A DNA stretch of 36,549 nt from Sphingopyxis granuli NBRC 100800 (GTDB lineage Bacteria > Pseudomonadota > Alphaproteobacteria > Sphingomonadales > Sphingomonadaceae). The stretch spans positions 1 to 36,549 of the forward strand of contig NZ_BCUA01000038.1 of assembly GCF_001591045.1 (NCBI RefSeq), given 5' to 3'. Within the stretch, counting starts at the first letter, position 1; each line of letters starts with the position of its first letter. The notes under the pieces were generated by a model. It was not told where the DNA came from and did not search any database. It worked only from the letters and a program-made list of their open reading frames with translations. A program made the translations under genes and the position numbers. This document shows, one piece after another, positions 24,370 through 32,607 of the stretch.

Positions 24370-25371
24370 GTGAAACTCGCTTCGCTCAAAGCCGGCCGCG
24401 ACGGCCGACTGGTCGTCGTTTCGGACGATCTTGCCTGGTATGCGGACGCCGGAGCGATCGCGCCGACGCTGCAGGCGGCGCTCGACGACTGGGCGGAAGC
24501 GGCGCCGCGCCTGAAGGCGCTGGCCGACGACGTCAATCACGAAGCGATCCCGCGCGAACGGTTCCATGAACGCGACGCCGCCTCGCCGTTGCCGCGCGCC
24601 TATCAATGGGCCGACGGCAGCGCCTATGTGAACCATGTCGCGCTCGTCCGCCAGGCGCGCGGGGCAGAGATGCCCGAAAGCTTCTGGCACGACCCGCTGA
24701 TGTATCAGGGCGGCAGCGACGCCTTCCTCGCCCCGCGCGACCCGATCCCGCTCGGCGACCCCGCATGGGGCTGCGACATGGAGGCGGAGGTGGTCGTCGT
24801 GACCGACGACGTGCCCGCCGGCATCGATGCGCAGGCGGCCCGCGACAGGATTCTGCTCGTCGGCCTGACCAACGATGTTTCGCTGCGCGGACTGATCCCG
24901 CCCGAACTCGCCAAGGGGTTCGGCTTCTTCCAGTCGAAGCCATCGAGCGCGATGTCGCCGGTGTTCGTGACGCCCGATGCGCTCGGCGACCGCTGGCGCG
25001 ACGGCAAGCTGCACGGCACGCTGTGCGTCGACCTCAACGGCCAGCCGCTCGGCCGCGCCGATGCCGGGGTCGACATGACCTTCGATTTCGGCCGGCTGAT
25101 CGCCCATGCGGCGCGGACGCGCCATCTGGGCGCCGGGACGATCATCGGGTCGGGAACGGTTTCGAACCGCGATGCCGACGGCGGTCCGGGCAAGCCGATC
25201 GCCGAGGGCGGGCTGGGCTACAGCTGCCTTGCCGAGGTGCGGACGGTGGAAACCATCCGCGGCGGCGCGCCGGCGACGCCCTTCATGCAGAAGGGCGACA
25301 CGGTCCGCATCTGGATGGACGACGAGCGCCACCACAGCATCTTCGGCGCGATCGAACAGACGGTCGCCTGA
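24370..25371 (+). CDS. Fumarylacetoacetate hydrolase family protein
   Basis: This 333-residue protein has the FAH fold, whose members hydrolyse C-C bonds or decarboxylate and isomerise acylpyruvate-type compounds using a divalent metal. An N-terminal cap region (about 1-75) precedes the core. Visible elements are YVNHVALVRQARGAEMP, PLMYQGGSDAFLAP, the metal-binding CDMEAEVVVV, GLTNDVSLRGL, KPSSAMSPVFVTPD and GAGTIIGSGTVSNRD. The start is GTG at 24370 with AAGGGA five bases upstream. No tyrosine-degradation genes (hmgA, maiA) are adjacent, so I do not assign it to fumarylacetoacetase proper. A terminator-like hairpin follows the stop. Confidence 0.88.
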   Translation: MKLASLKAGRDGRLVVVSDDLAWYADAGAIAPTLQAALDDWAEAAPRLKALADDVNHEAIPRERFHERDAASPLPRAYQWADGSAYVNHVALVRQARGAEMPESFWHDPLMYQGGSDAFLAPRDPIPLGDPAWGCDMEAEVVVVTDDVPAGIDAQAARDRILLVGLTNDVSLRGLIPPELAKGFGFFQSKPSSAMSPVFVTPDALGDRWRDGKLHGTLCVDLNGQPLGRADAGVDMTFDFGRLIAHAARTRHLGAGTIIGSGTVSNRDADGGPGKPIAEGGLGYSCLAEVRTVETIRGGAPATPFMQKGDTVRIWMDDERHHSIFGAIEQTVA

Positions 25372-25380
25372 CCGCCGGGG

Positions 25381-25409
25381 AAGCGGGCGGGCCTGGGCCC
25401 GCCCCGCTT
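25381..25409. terminator. Bidirectional hairpin between convergent genes
   Basis: AAGCGGGCGGGC and GCCCGCC-CCGCTT form a 12-bp stem with a single bulged C and a CTGG loop. It fills the 38-bp gap between the fumarylacetoacetase-family gene and tadC, whose stops face each other, and is symmetrical enough to serve both transcripts. Plus-strand tail is TTTC. Confidence 0.65.
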
Positions 25410-26450
25410 TCAGCTTCCGCCGCCCATCGCGCCGGCGAGCGCGTCCTTGAGCGAGCAGGCCGCCGGACCCAGGATCACGATGAACAGGCACGGCAGGATG
25501 AACAGGATCAGCGGCACCGTCATGATCGCGGGCAGGCGCGCGGCCTTTTCCTCGGCGCGCATCATGCGCTCGTTGCGGAATTCCGCCGACAGGACGCGCA
25601 GCGCGCTGGCCAGCGGGGTGCCGTATTTCTCGGTCTGGATCATGGTCGTGACCACGCCCTTCACCGCTTCCAGATTGACGCGATAGGCCAGATTCTCGAA
25701 CGCCTGACGACGCTCGGTCAGGAAGCCGAGCTCGATCGAGGTCAGCGCGAATTCCTCGCCCAGTTCGGGATAGGCGCGGCCGAGCTCGCGCGACACGCGC
25801 GAGAAGGCGGCGTCGACGGTCAGGCCGGCCTCGGCGCAGATCACCAGCAGGTCGAGCGCGTCGGGAAGCCCCTTGCGGATCGCGTCGGTGCGCTTCTGGC
25901 GCTTGTTCTGCACGAACAGGTCGGGCGCCTTGTAGCCGAGGATCAATGCCGCCATGGTAAAGCCCGAACGCTTCATCGGCGTCATGTCGGGCCACATGTC
26001 GACGCCATAGATCAGGAAGGCCGCCAGGCCGCCGAGCAGGATCGGCAGCACCAGCCGGCCGAAGATGACGGCCACGGCGAGGTCCTTGGAGCGGATGCCG
26101 GCCTGCGCCAGCTTCTGCTGCACATCCTTGATCTGCTCTTCCTGAAGCACCTGCAGCTTGCCGAGGAAGGTCCGCATCCGGTCGGCGGTCTGGTTCTTGC
26201 GGACCAACCGCGCGCGGCGCTTCGCGGTCGATGCGGTGATCCCGGCCTTGAGCTGTTCGCGGCGTTCGTTGAGCGCCTTGACGCGCTTCGCCATCGGATC
26301 GCGCACGGTCAGCGCGCCATAAATGGCGACGAGCACCGCGAGCACGCCGACGACGGCGAGCATGGTCGCCGCCCAGACGACATCGACGCCCAGAAGCGTC
26401 GGGCCCGGCTGGGCTCCGGTGAAGGCGGTGAGGAGGAGGCTGCTGGTCAT
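25410..26450 (-). CDS. tadC: Tad pilus assembly platform protein TadC
   Basis: This 346-residue inner-membrane protein is the second GspF/T2SF-domain subunit of the Tad pilus machine; with TadB it forms the platform through which the motor drives pilin assembly. One N-terminal helix (TMLAVVGVLAVLVAIYGAL) is followed by a basic cytoplasmic stretch (about 50-115), two membrane helices, and the T2SF domain with RKGLPDALDLLVICAEAGLTVDAAFSRVSREL and EKYGTPLASALRVLSAEFRNERMMRAEEKAARLPAIMTVPLILFILPCL. It is the last gene of the leftward operon, 13 bases after tadB, and is followed by a strong hairpin. Confidence 0.94.
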   Translation of the reverse strand: MTSSLLLTAFTGAQPGPTLLGVDVVWAATMLAVVGVLAVLVAIYGALTVRDPMAKRVKALNERREQLKAGITASTAKRRARLVRKNQTADRMRTFLGKLQVLQEEQIKDVQQKLAQAGIRSKDLAVAVIFGRLVLPILLGGLAAFLIYGVDMWPDMTPMKRSGFTMAALILGYKAPDLFVQNKRQKRTDAIRKGLPDALDLLVICAEAGLTVDAAFSRVSRELGRAYPELGEEFALTSIELGFLTERRQAFENLAYRVNLEAVKGVVTTMIQTEKYGTPLASALRVLSAEFRNERMMRAEEKAARLPAIMTVPLILFILPCLFIVILGPAACSLKDALAGAMGGGS

Positions 26451-26463
26451 CGGGTCGGCGTCC

Positions 26464-27432
26464 TCAAATCTCGAAACTGATCATGCGCGACATGATGAAG
26501 GCGCCCAGGCTCATCCAGATCAGCCCGCCCATCCCGGCGATCATCAGCCGCTCCTCGTGGAAGAATCCGCTCAGATATTCGGGGTTCATCATCCAGACGA
26601 TACCGAACACGAAGAAGGGCAGCGAGCCGACGATATAGGCGGAGGCCTTGGCTTCCGACGACATGGCGCGGATCTTGAGCTTCATCTGCGCGCGCTTGCG
26701 CAGCACGTCGGACAGGTTGCCCAGCGTTTCGGCCAGATTGCCGCCGGTCTCGCGCTGGATCGCGATCGTGATGCAGAAGAACTGGAATTCGGGCGTGCCG
26801 AGCATGTCGGCCGATTCCTGCAGCGCGGCCTCCATCGTGTTGCCGATGCGGATGCGCTCGATGATTCCGCGGAATTCCTCGCCCACCGGACCGGGCAGTT
26901 CCTGGCTGACGACCTGAAAGGTTTCGGTGACCGGCAGGCCCGACCGCAACCCGCGCACCAGCAGGTCGATCGCATCGGGAAAGCGGGTGGTGAACTGGGT
27001 CACGCGTTTCTTGATCAGGCGGCCGACGATCATATAGGGCAGGCCGATCCCCGCCAGCAGGCCGAACAGGATCGCCAGCATGAACGGCGCGCGCATGATC
27101 AGCATCAGCGCCGCCACGACGACGAACAGGATCATCGTCGCGAACATATATTGGGTGATGTTCCACGTCTTGCCGGTGCGGCGCAGGCGCAGTTCCATCT
27201 GCTCGCGGCGCGGCATCAGGCTCGACAGCCGGTTGCTCCCGGCGCTCGACGCCTGGATCGTCTTGCGCATCTGCGCCGCGACCACCGCCTCGGTCGAGGC
27301 CGCGTGCCGATCCTTCACCGACGCCAACCGCCGCGACTTGGCTTTCCCGGCCGAGGGGCCGCCCAGCAGGACGACAAGCGCCGCGAAAGCCAGAAAGGCG
27401 GTGGCGATGATGAGGATCACTGGCAGGTTCAT
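26464..27432 (-). CDS. tadB: Tad pilus assembly platform protein TadB
   Basis: This 322-residue inner-membrane protein is the TadB platform subunit. It has an N-terminal helix, two central helices (MFATMILFVVVAALMLIM and FMLAILFGLLAGIGLPYMIVG), and a T2SF domain with TRFPDAIDLLVRGLRSGLPVTETFQVVSQEL and QRETGGNLAETLGNLSDVLRKRAQMKLKIRAMSSEAKASAYIVGSLP, ending with two membrane segments. The start has no strong Shine-Dalgarno. Its upstream neighbour is cpaE, only 60 bases away: the ATPase gene tadA/cpaF, which normally lies between these two, is absent. Confidence 0.94.
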   Translation of the reverse strand: MNLPVILIIATAFLAFAALVVLLGGPSAGKAKSRRLASVKDRHAASTEAVVAAQMRKTIQASSAGSNRLSSLMPRREQMELRLRRTGKTWNITQYMFATMILFVVVAALMLIMRAPFMLAILFGLLAGIGLPYMIVGRLIKKRVTQFTTRFPDAIDLLVRGLRSGLPVTETFQVVSQELPGPVGEEFRGIIERIRIGNTMEAALQESADMLGTPEFQFFCITIAIQRETGGNLAETLGNLSDVLRKRAQMKLKIRAMSSEAKASAYIVGSLPFFVFGIVWMMNPEYLSGFFHEERLMIAGMGGLIWMSLGAFIMSRMISFEI

Positions 27433-27492
27433 GGTCGGATTCGTCCGGTTGAGGGGTGTCGCGCCGGCCGCCGAAGCGGCCGCTTCACCCCC

Positions 27493-28782
27493 TTATTTCG
27501 CGCCCTTTTTCGCCATCAGATTGCCGATGCCGCCCAGCTTGCCGAGCAGCGATCCGCTGGCCGCGTCCTTCGCGCCGCCCTTCGCGGCCGGCGCCGCGAC
27601 CTCCTCGCCGTCGCCATCGGCGCCGTCGAGGATCAGGCGCATCAGATTGGTCCACGCCTGCGCGCCCTTGGTGCCCTTGCAGATTTCCGCATAGGACTTG
27701 CCGAGCTTCGCCGCCTGGCTGACCAGCTTCGGATCGAAGGGGATGACGATGTCGATCGACCGCTCGATCGACGATTCGAATTCCTTGCGCGACAGTTCGC
27801 CGATCGCGCTCTGGAACTTGTTCGCGACCAGGATCACCCGCGCCGCGGGGATGTTCTGCTTGAACCAGGACAGCAGGCGGATCGTGTCGCGCGCCGAGGC
27901 GAGCGTCACGTCGCTGACCAGCAGGATCGTGCCGGCTTCCGACACCAGGTGCGGGAAGGGGATCAGCACGTGCCGCGGGATGTCGACGATCGTCATCTCG
28001 AAGGCGCCGCGCAATTCCTCCTCGAGCTGGAAGAAGGCCGACCCGTCGGTCATCACCGGCTGGTGGATCGGCGCCTCGGCCGACAGCAGGCTCAGCTTGT
28101 CCGACGCGCGCACCATCGCGCGCTCGATGAACAGGCCGTCGATGCGGCTCGGATTGTCGATCGCGTCGATCAGGCCGCGCCCCGGCTCGAGGTCGAGCGT
28201 CAGCGCGCCGGTGCCGAAATGGACGTCGAGGTCGAGCAGCGCGGTCTGGCGGCCGGCCTGCTCGCTCATCACCCAGGCAAGCGAGGTGGATACCAGCGAC
28301 GCGCCGACGCCGCCGCGCACCCCGACCACCGCCGTCATGTGGTGCGGCTTGTCGTCGTGCACGTCGCCATGCTTGGGCGCGGTCAGCATCGCCTGCGCCA
28401 TCGCCAGCGATTCGCGGACCTGATCGAGCGACAGCGGCTTCAGCAGATAGTCCTGGATGCCGCTCGACAGCAGGTCGCGATACAGGCGGACGTCGTTGAC
28501 CTGCCCGGCGGCGATCACCACCGTTCCGGGCTCGCACACTTCGGCCAGCGCGTTGATGTCGTTGATCGGATCGCCCGATTCGGACATGTCGACGAACAGG
28601 ATGTTCGGGCTTGCCGACACCGACAGCGACTGCACCGCGTTGCGCAGGCCGCCCTTGTTGCACTTCTCGATCGGCCAGCCCATGTCGCCCGCGGCGACGC
28701 GGATCAGCTCCAGCGTATCGTCGTCGCAGACGAAGGCGTTGAACGGGTCGCGCAGCCCCGCGGCTTTGAAGGGAGCGTTCAC
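27493..28782 (-). CDS. cpaE: Tad pilus localisation ATPase-like protein CpaE/TadZ
   Basis: This 429-residue protein localises the Tad/Cpa pilus apparatus at the pole. Residues about 12-130 form a receiver-like domain (NAFVCDDDTLELIRVAA, NILFVDMSESGDP, DYLLKPLSLDQVRESL). A MinD/ParA-like domain follows, with Walker-type loop GVRGGVGASLV at 154-164, LLDLDVHFGTGALTLDL and TIVDIPRHV. Both lysines of a true deviant Walker A (KGGVGKT) are replaced (R156, A161), as is common in CpaE and TadZ. The tail is Gly/Ala/Lys-rich. The start is GTG at 28782 with GGAGG six bases upstream, overlapping the cpaD stop by four bases. Confidence 0.94.
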   Translation of the reverse strand: MNAPFKAAGLRDPFNAFVCDDDTLELIRVAAGDMGWPIEKCNKGGLRNAVQSLSVSASPNILFVDMSESGDPINDINALAEVCEPGTVVIAAGQVNDVRLYRDLLSSGIQDYLLKPLSLDQVRESLAMAQAMLTAPKHGDVHDDKPHHMTAVVGVRGGVGASLVSTSLAWVMSEQAGRQTALLDLDVHFGTGALTLDLEPGRGLIDAIDNPSRIDGLFIERAMVRASDKLSLLSAEAPIHQPVMTDGSAFFQLEEELRGAFEMTIVDIPRHVLIPFPHLVSEAGTILLVSDVTLASARDTIRLLSWFKQNIPAARVILVANKFQSAIGELSRKEFESSIERSIDIVIPFDPKLVSQAAKLGKSYAEICKGTKGAQAWTNLMRLILDGADGDGEEVAAPAAKGGAKDAASGSLLGKLGGIGNLMAKKGAK

Positions 28783-29423
28783 TTGGCACCTCCGTTGCTG
28801 GTCGACTGACCGCGCAGTTCGCCCGCGCCGGTCTGCGGCTTCTCGCGATAGGTCTTGATCGCCTTGGTCGCGGCGGCCGGGTCGCTGCGGTCGTTCGACG
28901 CGCCCTTGATCAGGTCGTTCGGGTCGGCGACCATCGCGGCGAGATTGCTGTTGGTCGCGCAGCCATAGTTGGACGAGGTCGCGTTGGTCGGGTTGATCGA
29001 ATAGTTGCTCGCCCAGTCGGGACAGCCCGGAACATGCGCGCTCGCCCGCGTGATCACGACGCGCAGATGGCCGGGGGCGACCGATCCTTCGGTCACCGGG
29101 GCCTCTCGGCTCAGCAGCAGCCCGCGCTTCTCGACGATCGAGCGCACCGTGGCCTGCGCCGCCGCGGCGCCATAGGTCGAGGAATCCTCGACCGCGATGC
29201 GGTCGCCATAACGCGCGCCCATCGCGTCGAGCCAGCCTTCGAGGCGGCCCTGCTCGCTGGGCGGCAGATCGCCGTTCGTCGCCGCGACGTCGAAATGATA
29301 GGTGGCGTTGCGCACCAGCGGCTGGTGGACCGATTCGAGGCTGCGGTTGCTGTAGGCCGAGCCGGTGCATCCGGCCAGCGCGGTCGCCAGTCCCAGGGCG
29401 GTCAGAGTTGCGATCTTCTTCAT
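28779..29423 (-). CDS. cpaD: Tad pilus assembly lipoprotein CpaD
   Basis: This 214-residue lipoprotein belongs to the CpaD family, which accompanies the Tad secretin in the outer membrane. The signal peptide ends in LAGC, giving a lipidated Cys near residue 19. The family region includes YHFDVAATNGDLPPSEQGRLEGWLDAMGARYGDRIAVED, a VRSIVEKRGLLL helix and the C-terminal PGCPDWASNYSINPTNATSSNYGCATNSNLAAMVADPNDLIKG, with two cysteines that may pair. AGGAG lies eight bases before the ATG; a GTG one codon earlier could also be used. It follows cpaC by 26 bases and overlaps cpaE by four. Confidence 0.92.
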   Translation of the reverse strand: MKKIATLTALGLATALAGCTGSAYSNRSLESVHQPLVRNATYHFDVAATNGDLPPSEQGRLEGWLDAMGARYGDRIAVEDSSTYGAAAAQATVRSIVEKRGLLLSREAPVTEGSVAPGHLRVVITRASAHVPGCPDWASNYSINPTNATSSNYGCATNSNLAAMVADPNDLIKGASNDRSDPAAATKAIKTYREKPQTGAGELRGQSTSNGGAK

Positions 29424-29449
29424 CACTTTAGCTCCTGAAAACCAGCGCC

Positions 29450-30919
29450 TTACTTGCTGAGGCTGAAACCGGGCGAAACGTCGCCGCTGCCGCGCGGGCG
29501 GGTGGCGTCGCCGGGCGCGCCGTCGAGCTGCGGCTTGGGACGGTCGCCGCCGGTGACGCCGTCGCTCGATTTGCCGAGCAGCAGCCGCGACGCATCGTCG
29601 GAGACGCGGAAGGCGTCGGTCGGCAGCTTGATCTCGTTCGCCGAAACCGGATTCACCAGATAGGGGGTCACGACGATCACCAGCTCGGTTTCGCCGCGGC
29701 GGAAGCTGTCCGACTTGAACAGGCTGCCCAGGATCGGCACGTCGCCGAGGCCGGGAACCTTGTCGATCGCGCCGACCGAACGATTGTTCATCAGTCCCGC
29801 GATCATGAAGCTTTCGCCCGAACCCAGCTCGACGGTCGTTTCGGCACGACGCACGGTGAGCGCCGGAACCTGGAACCCGTCGAGTTCGATCGCGCCGTCG
29901 GTCGTCAGTTCGGATACTTCCGGCCGCACGCGCAGGCTGATCCGGCCGTTCGACAGCACGGTCGGCGTGTAGGCGAGGCTGACGCCATATTTGCGATATT
30001 CGATCGTCGTTCCGGCGAAGTTGCCGGGGATCGGGACCGGATATTCGCCGCCCGCCAGGAAGTCGGCGGTCTCGCCGGAAATCGCGGTCAGATTGGGCTG
30101 GGCGAGCGTGGCGACCATCCCCGAGCGTTCGCCGAGGTCGAGCGAAGCGATCAGGTCGACGCCGAACAGCCGTCCGGCGGCCGCCAAGCTGTTGATGCCG
30201 GTGGGCGTCTCGACCGTGTAGCTGGTCGATCCGTCGGGATTGGTGGTGATCGTGCCGGCCTTGCGCCCCCTGAACACGCCGCCCAGGAAGCCACCCGTCA
30301 TGTCGCGCGTCAGCAGGTTGCCGCTCATCTCCTTGACCAGCGAGCGGTTCACCTCGGCGATCCGCACCTGCAGATTGACCTGCAGCGGCGTCGCCGTGCG
30401 CAGGCGCGACAGCACCTTGGTCTGTTCGCCGACGAACGCCTGCACCAGCCGCTCGGCCTCGGCCGCGTCGTCGGGCGACTGGACGGTGCCGGTCAGCAGG
30501 ACGAAGCCGTTCATCGTGTTCGCCGCGATCTTCGCGTCGGGCATCGCCAGCGTCAGCATCTGGTCGATCGTCTCGATATTGTTGCCGACCCGCGCGACCG
30601 TCGAATAGACGACGCGGCCGCCGGCGTCGGTCGCATAGATGCTCGTCTCGCCCGGCGCCTTTCCGAAGATGTAGAGCTGGCGGTTCGACCGCACCTGCAC
30701 GTCGGCGACCTTGTCGTCGGCGACGAAGACGTCGGCCATCGGGGCGGGCAGGTTGATCAGGCGCCCGCGGCCGACCGACAGGTCGATGCTGCTGCTGGCA
30801 TTCTGTGTCGCCTGCGCGGTTGCGGGCTGCGACGGGGCGGCGGCCAGGGTTGCCGCGACCAGGCCGACGGCCAGGGTGCGGGCGAGCGCCGCTGCCTTGA
30901 AATTGGCTTTGCTGTTCAT
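29450..30919 (-). CDS. cpaC: Tad pilus secretin CpaC/RcpA
   Basis: This 489-residue protein is the outer-membrane secretin of the Tad pilus. A Sec signal peptide (cleavage near residue 36, ATAQA) is followed by the pilus-specific N-terminal domain (SIDLSVGRGRLINLPAPMADVFVADDKVADVQV), a BON-like segment (about 105-170, GFVLLTGTVQSPDDAAEAERLVQAF), and the secretin domain with ANPLAQPNLT-type strand LAQPNLTAISGETADFLAGGEYPVPIP, GVSLAYTPTVLSNGRISLRVRPEVSELT and VPGLGDVPILGSLFKSDSFRRGETELVIVVTPYLVNP. The length fits the family. The ATG at 30919 begins one base after the cpaB stop; a TTG at 30934 is an unlikely alternative. Confidence 0.95.
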   Translation of the reverse strand: MNSKANFKAAALARTLAVGLVAATLAAAPSQPATAQATQNASSSIDLSVGRGRLINLPAPMADVFVADDKVADVQVRSNRQLYIFGKAPGETSIYATDAGGRVVYSTVARVGNNIETIDQMLTLAMPDAKIAANTMNGFVLLTGTVQSPDDAAEAERLVQAFVGEQTKVLSRLRTATPLQVNLQVRIAEVNRSLVKEMSGNLLTRDMTGGFLGGVFRGRKAGTITTNPDGSTSYTVETPTGINSLAAAGRLFGVDLIASLDLGERSGMVATLAQPNLTAISGETADFLAGGEYPVPIPGNFAGTTIEYRKYGVSLAYTPTVLSNGRISLRVRPEVSELTTDGAIELDGFQVPALTVRRAETTVELGSGESFMIAGLMNNRSVGAIDKVPGLGDVPILGSLFKSDSFRRGETELVIVVTPYLVNPVSANEIKLPTDAFRVSDDASRLLLGKSSDGVTGGDRPKPQLDGAPGDATRPRGSGDVSPGFSLSK

Positions 30920-30920
30920 C

Positions 30921-31961
30921 TTACTTACCCCCAACCGGAACTTCGGTGGTCTTGTCGCCGCGCGTCACGCGGACGACAGGGCCCCGCGGTGCGGCCTGAG
31001 CCGTGCCCCCGTATGCCGCTGCCGGCGTGTCCGCCATCGACTGCTGCTGCGGCTGGCGCGGCGCCGTGACACGACCCCGGACCGGCACCCAGAAGCGCGA
31101 GACGTCGCCGCCGGTGGTGGCCGACGAGCGGCTGGCGGTCGGACGCGCGGCGGCTTCGGCCAGCATCTTGCGTTCGGCGACGGTGCCGCCCTTGGCCGGC
31201 ACGTCGATCTCGCCCGACGCGATCGCCGATTCGAGGTCGCCGGTGCTTTCGGCCAGCGGACGCAGCGCCAGCGACAGCCGGCCCATGTTCTGGGCGACGG
31301 CGATCTTCTCCGCGATCTCGGGCGTCGCCTCGAGCGTCACCGAGCCGAAGGTGCGGACCGGCGTCTTGCCCGTCTCGTCCTCGGCATCGTAGCGCTGGTC
31401 GGTCGCCAGGACGCGCACGTTGCGCACGATCGTCTCTGCGGTGAAGAGCTGGTCGTCGGGATAGGCGCTGCCTTCCTTGACCGAAATCTCCTGCGACAGC
31501 AGCACGTCGACGCGGTCGCCCGGAAAGACGAAGCCGGCGACGCCCTGTTCCTGCGACACCTTCACCGTGACGGCGCGCATGCCCGGGCCGAGCGCCGCGG
31601 CCAGGAAGCCGCGGTCGTCGGGGTGGACGAGCGCGCCCTGCGTCAGCGGCTGGCCCGCGGTGATCGGATAGCGCACCACGGTGCCGACCAGCGTGTTGAC
31701 GTCGGTCTTGTCCTTCAGGAAATAGGCCTTCTCGACCAGTTCGGTCGGCCACGGCTGAAAACGGAAGCTGTCGGGGCCGATGATCGTGCCCACCGGCAGT
31801 TGCCGCGTTGCGACCAGGATCATCGGGCCGGAAATTTCCGGCGCCGCCGCCGCGCGGGCGGGCGGGGTCGAAGACCCGCGCATCATCAGATTGACTCCGA
31901 ACGCCGCACTGACCGCAATGACCAGCGCGCCGACGATCAGCATAATCTTTCGCGTATCCAT
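30921..31961 (-). CDS. cpaB: Tad pilus assembly protein CpaB/RcpC
   Basis: This 346-residue periplasmic protein is CpaB/RcpC, which has a SAF domain and helps stabilise or gate the secretin. One N-terminal membrane helix (IMLIVGALVIAVSAAFGVNLMM) is followed by the SAF-like region (ILVATRQLPVGTIIGPDSFRFQPWP, RYPITAGQPLTQGALVHPDD) and the RcpC core (LGPGMRAVTVKVSQEQGVAGFVFPGDRVDVLLSQ and RNVRVLATDQRYD). The last 90 residues are low-complexity and end EVPVGGK. The ATG at 31961 places the helix at the start; AGGAGG is 13 bases upstream, farther than usual. It lies 48 bases after cpaA. Confidence 0.93.
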   Translation of the reverse strand: MDTRKIMLIVGALVIAVSAAFGVNLMMRGSSTPPARAAAAPEISGPMILVATRQLPVGTIIGPDSFRFQPWPTELVEKAYFLKDKTDVNTLVGTVVRYPITAGQPLTQGALVHPDDRGFLAAALGPGMRAVTVKVSQEQGVAGFVFPGDRVDVLLSQEISVKEGSAYPDDQLFTAETIVRNVRVLATDQRYDAEDETGKTPVRTFGSVTLEATPEIAEKIAVAQNMGRLSLALRPLAESTGDLESAIASGEIDVPAKGGTVAERKMLAEAAARPTASRSSATTGGDVSRFWVPVRGRVTAPRQPQQQSMADTPAAAYGGTAQAAPRGPVVRVTRGDKTTEVPVGGK

Positions 31962-32009
31962 GACGATTTTTCGCCCTCCTGCACCCACCAGAAACGGCTG
32001 TGCCTACCC

Positions 32010-32498
32010 TCAGGCCGATCCGATAAACTGAAACTGGTTAAGATAGTGTTGGTGAAGCGCCCAAAGTCCGGCCGCCGCGATCGCGACCCCATAGGGGACC
32101 TCGACCGGCTTGCCCGACGGGCGCAGCTTGATGTGAACGAGCATGATCGCGGACAGCAGGCCGCCGCCCAGTGCCATGACGGTCAGCATGGGAACGAACA
32201 GCGGCAACGGAATCCACAGCATCACCGCGCCGATCATCTTGACGTCGCCGCCGCCCATCGCGCCGATGGCGAACAGCCCGGCGAACAGCAGGAATACCGC
32301 GAAGGCGGCGCCGAACTGGATCGGAATGTCGGGCCACAGCGACAGGCCGCTCGCGATCCAGAAGGGAATGGCGAGCAGCGCGATCGTGCCGTTCAGCCCG
32401 TTCGAGATCGACCGCGACCGCAGGTCGCTGACCGCGGCGGCGATCATCAGCGCGGCGAGCAATGCCATCAGGCCAAAAGCGATCGAGCTACGGTCCAT
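32010..32498 (-). CDS. cpaA: Type IV prepilin peptidase CpaA/TadV
   Basis: This 162-residue A24-family aspartic prepilin peptidase removes the leader from Flp-type pilins. The catalytic pair is visible: Asp25 in AAVSDLRSRSISN and Asp85 in the GGGDVK motif of the GxGD type. About five or six membrane helices make up the rest, as expected of the short TadV form without the N-methylation domain. AAGGGA lies seven bases before the ATG at 32498. It is the first gene of the operon. No Flp pilin gene lies upstream; the next gene is divergent. Confidence 0.93.
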   Translation of the reverse strand: MDRSSIAFGLMALLAALMIAAAVSDLRSRSISNGLNGTIALLAIPFWIASGLSLWPDIPIQFGAAFAVFLLFAGLFAIGAMGGGDVKMIGAVMLWIPLPLFVPMLTVMALGGGLLSAIMLVHIKLRPSGKPVEVPYGVAIAAAGLWALHQHYLNQFQFIGSA

Positions 32499-32523
32499 GG
32501 CCCCGTCCCTTAAGCATGATGGC

Positions 32524-32537
32524 TTACCAAAGCGTAA
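32524..32537. promoter_or_regulatory. TTAC-N6-GTAA inverted repeat upstream of the Tad operon
   Basis: TTAC (32524-32527) and GTAA (32534-32537) face each other across six bases, with GGC and CC outside them. The site lies 26 bases before the cpaA start, between divergent genes. It resembles a CtrA site (TTAACC-N5-TTAAC) lacking one base, so CtrA binding is doubtful. Pilus genes are CtrA-controlled in Caulobacter, which is why I note it. Confidence 0.25.
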
Positions 32538-32607
32538 CCATGTGCAGAGCTGCGGTTCATTGGGCCCGCCGCTTGCATTCCGCCGTCCAGCCGATATGCG
32601 CGGCTGC

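Noticed and set aside
26323..28809. 828-codon open frame on the plus strand across cpaE, tadB and tadC
   Set aside because: It crosses three well-supported genes on the other strand, and its His/Arg/Asp/Gln-rich translation is typical of antisense frames.
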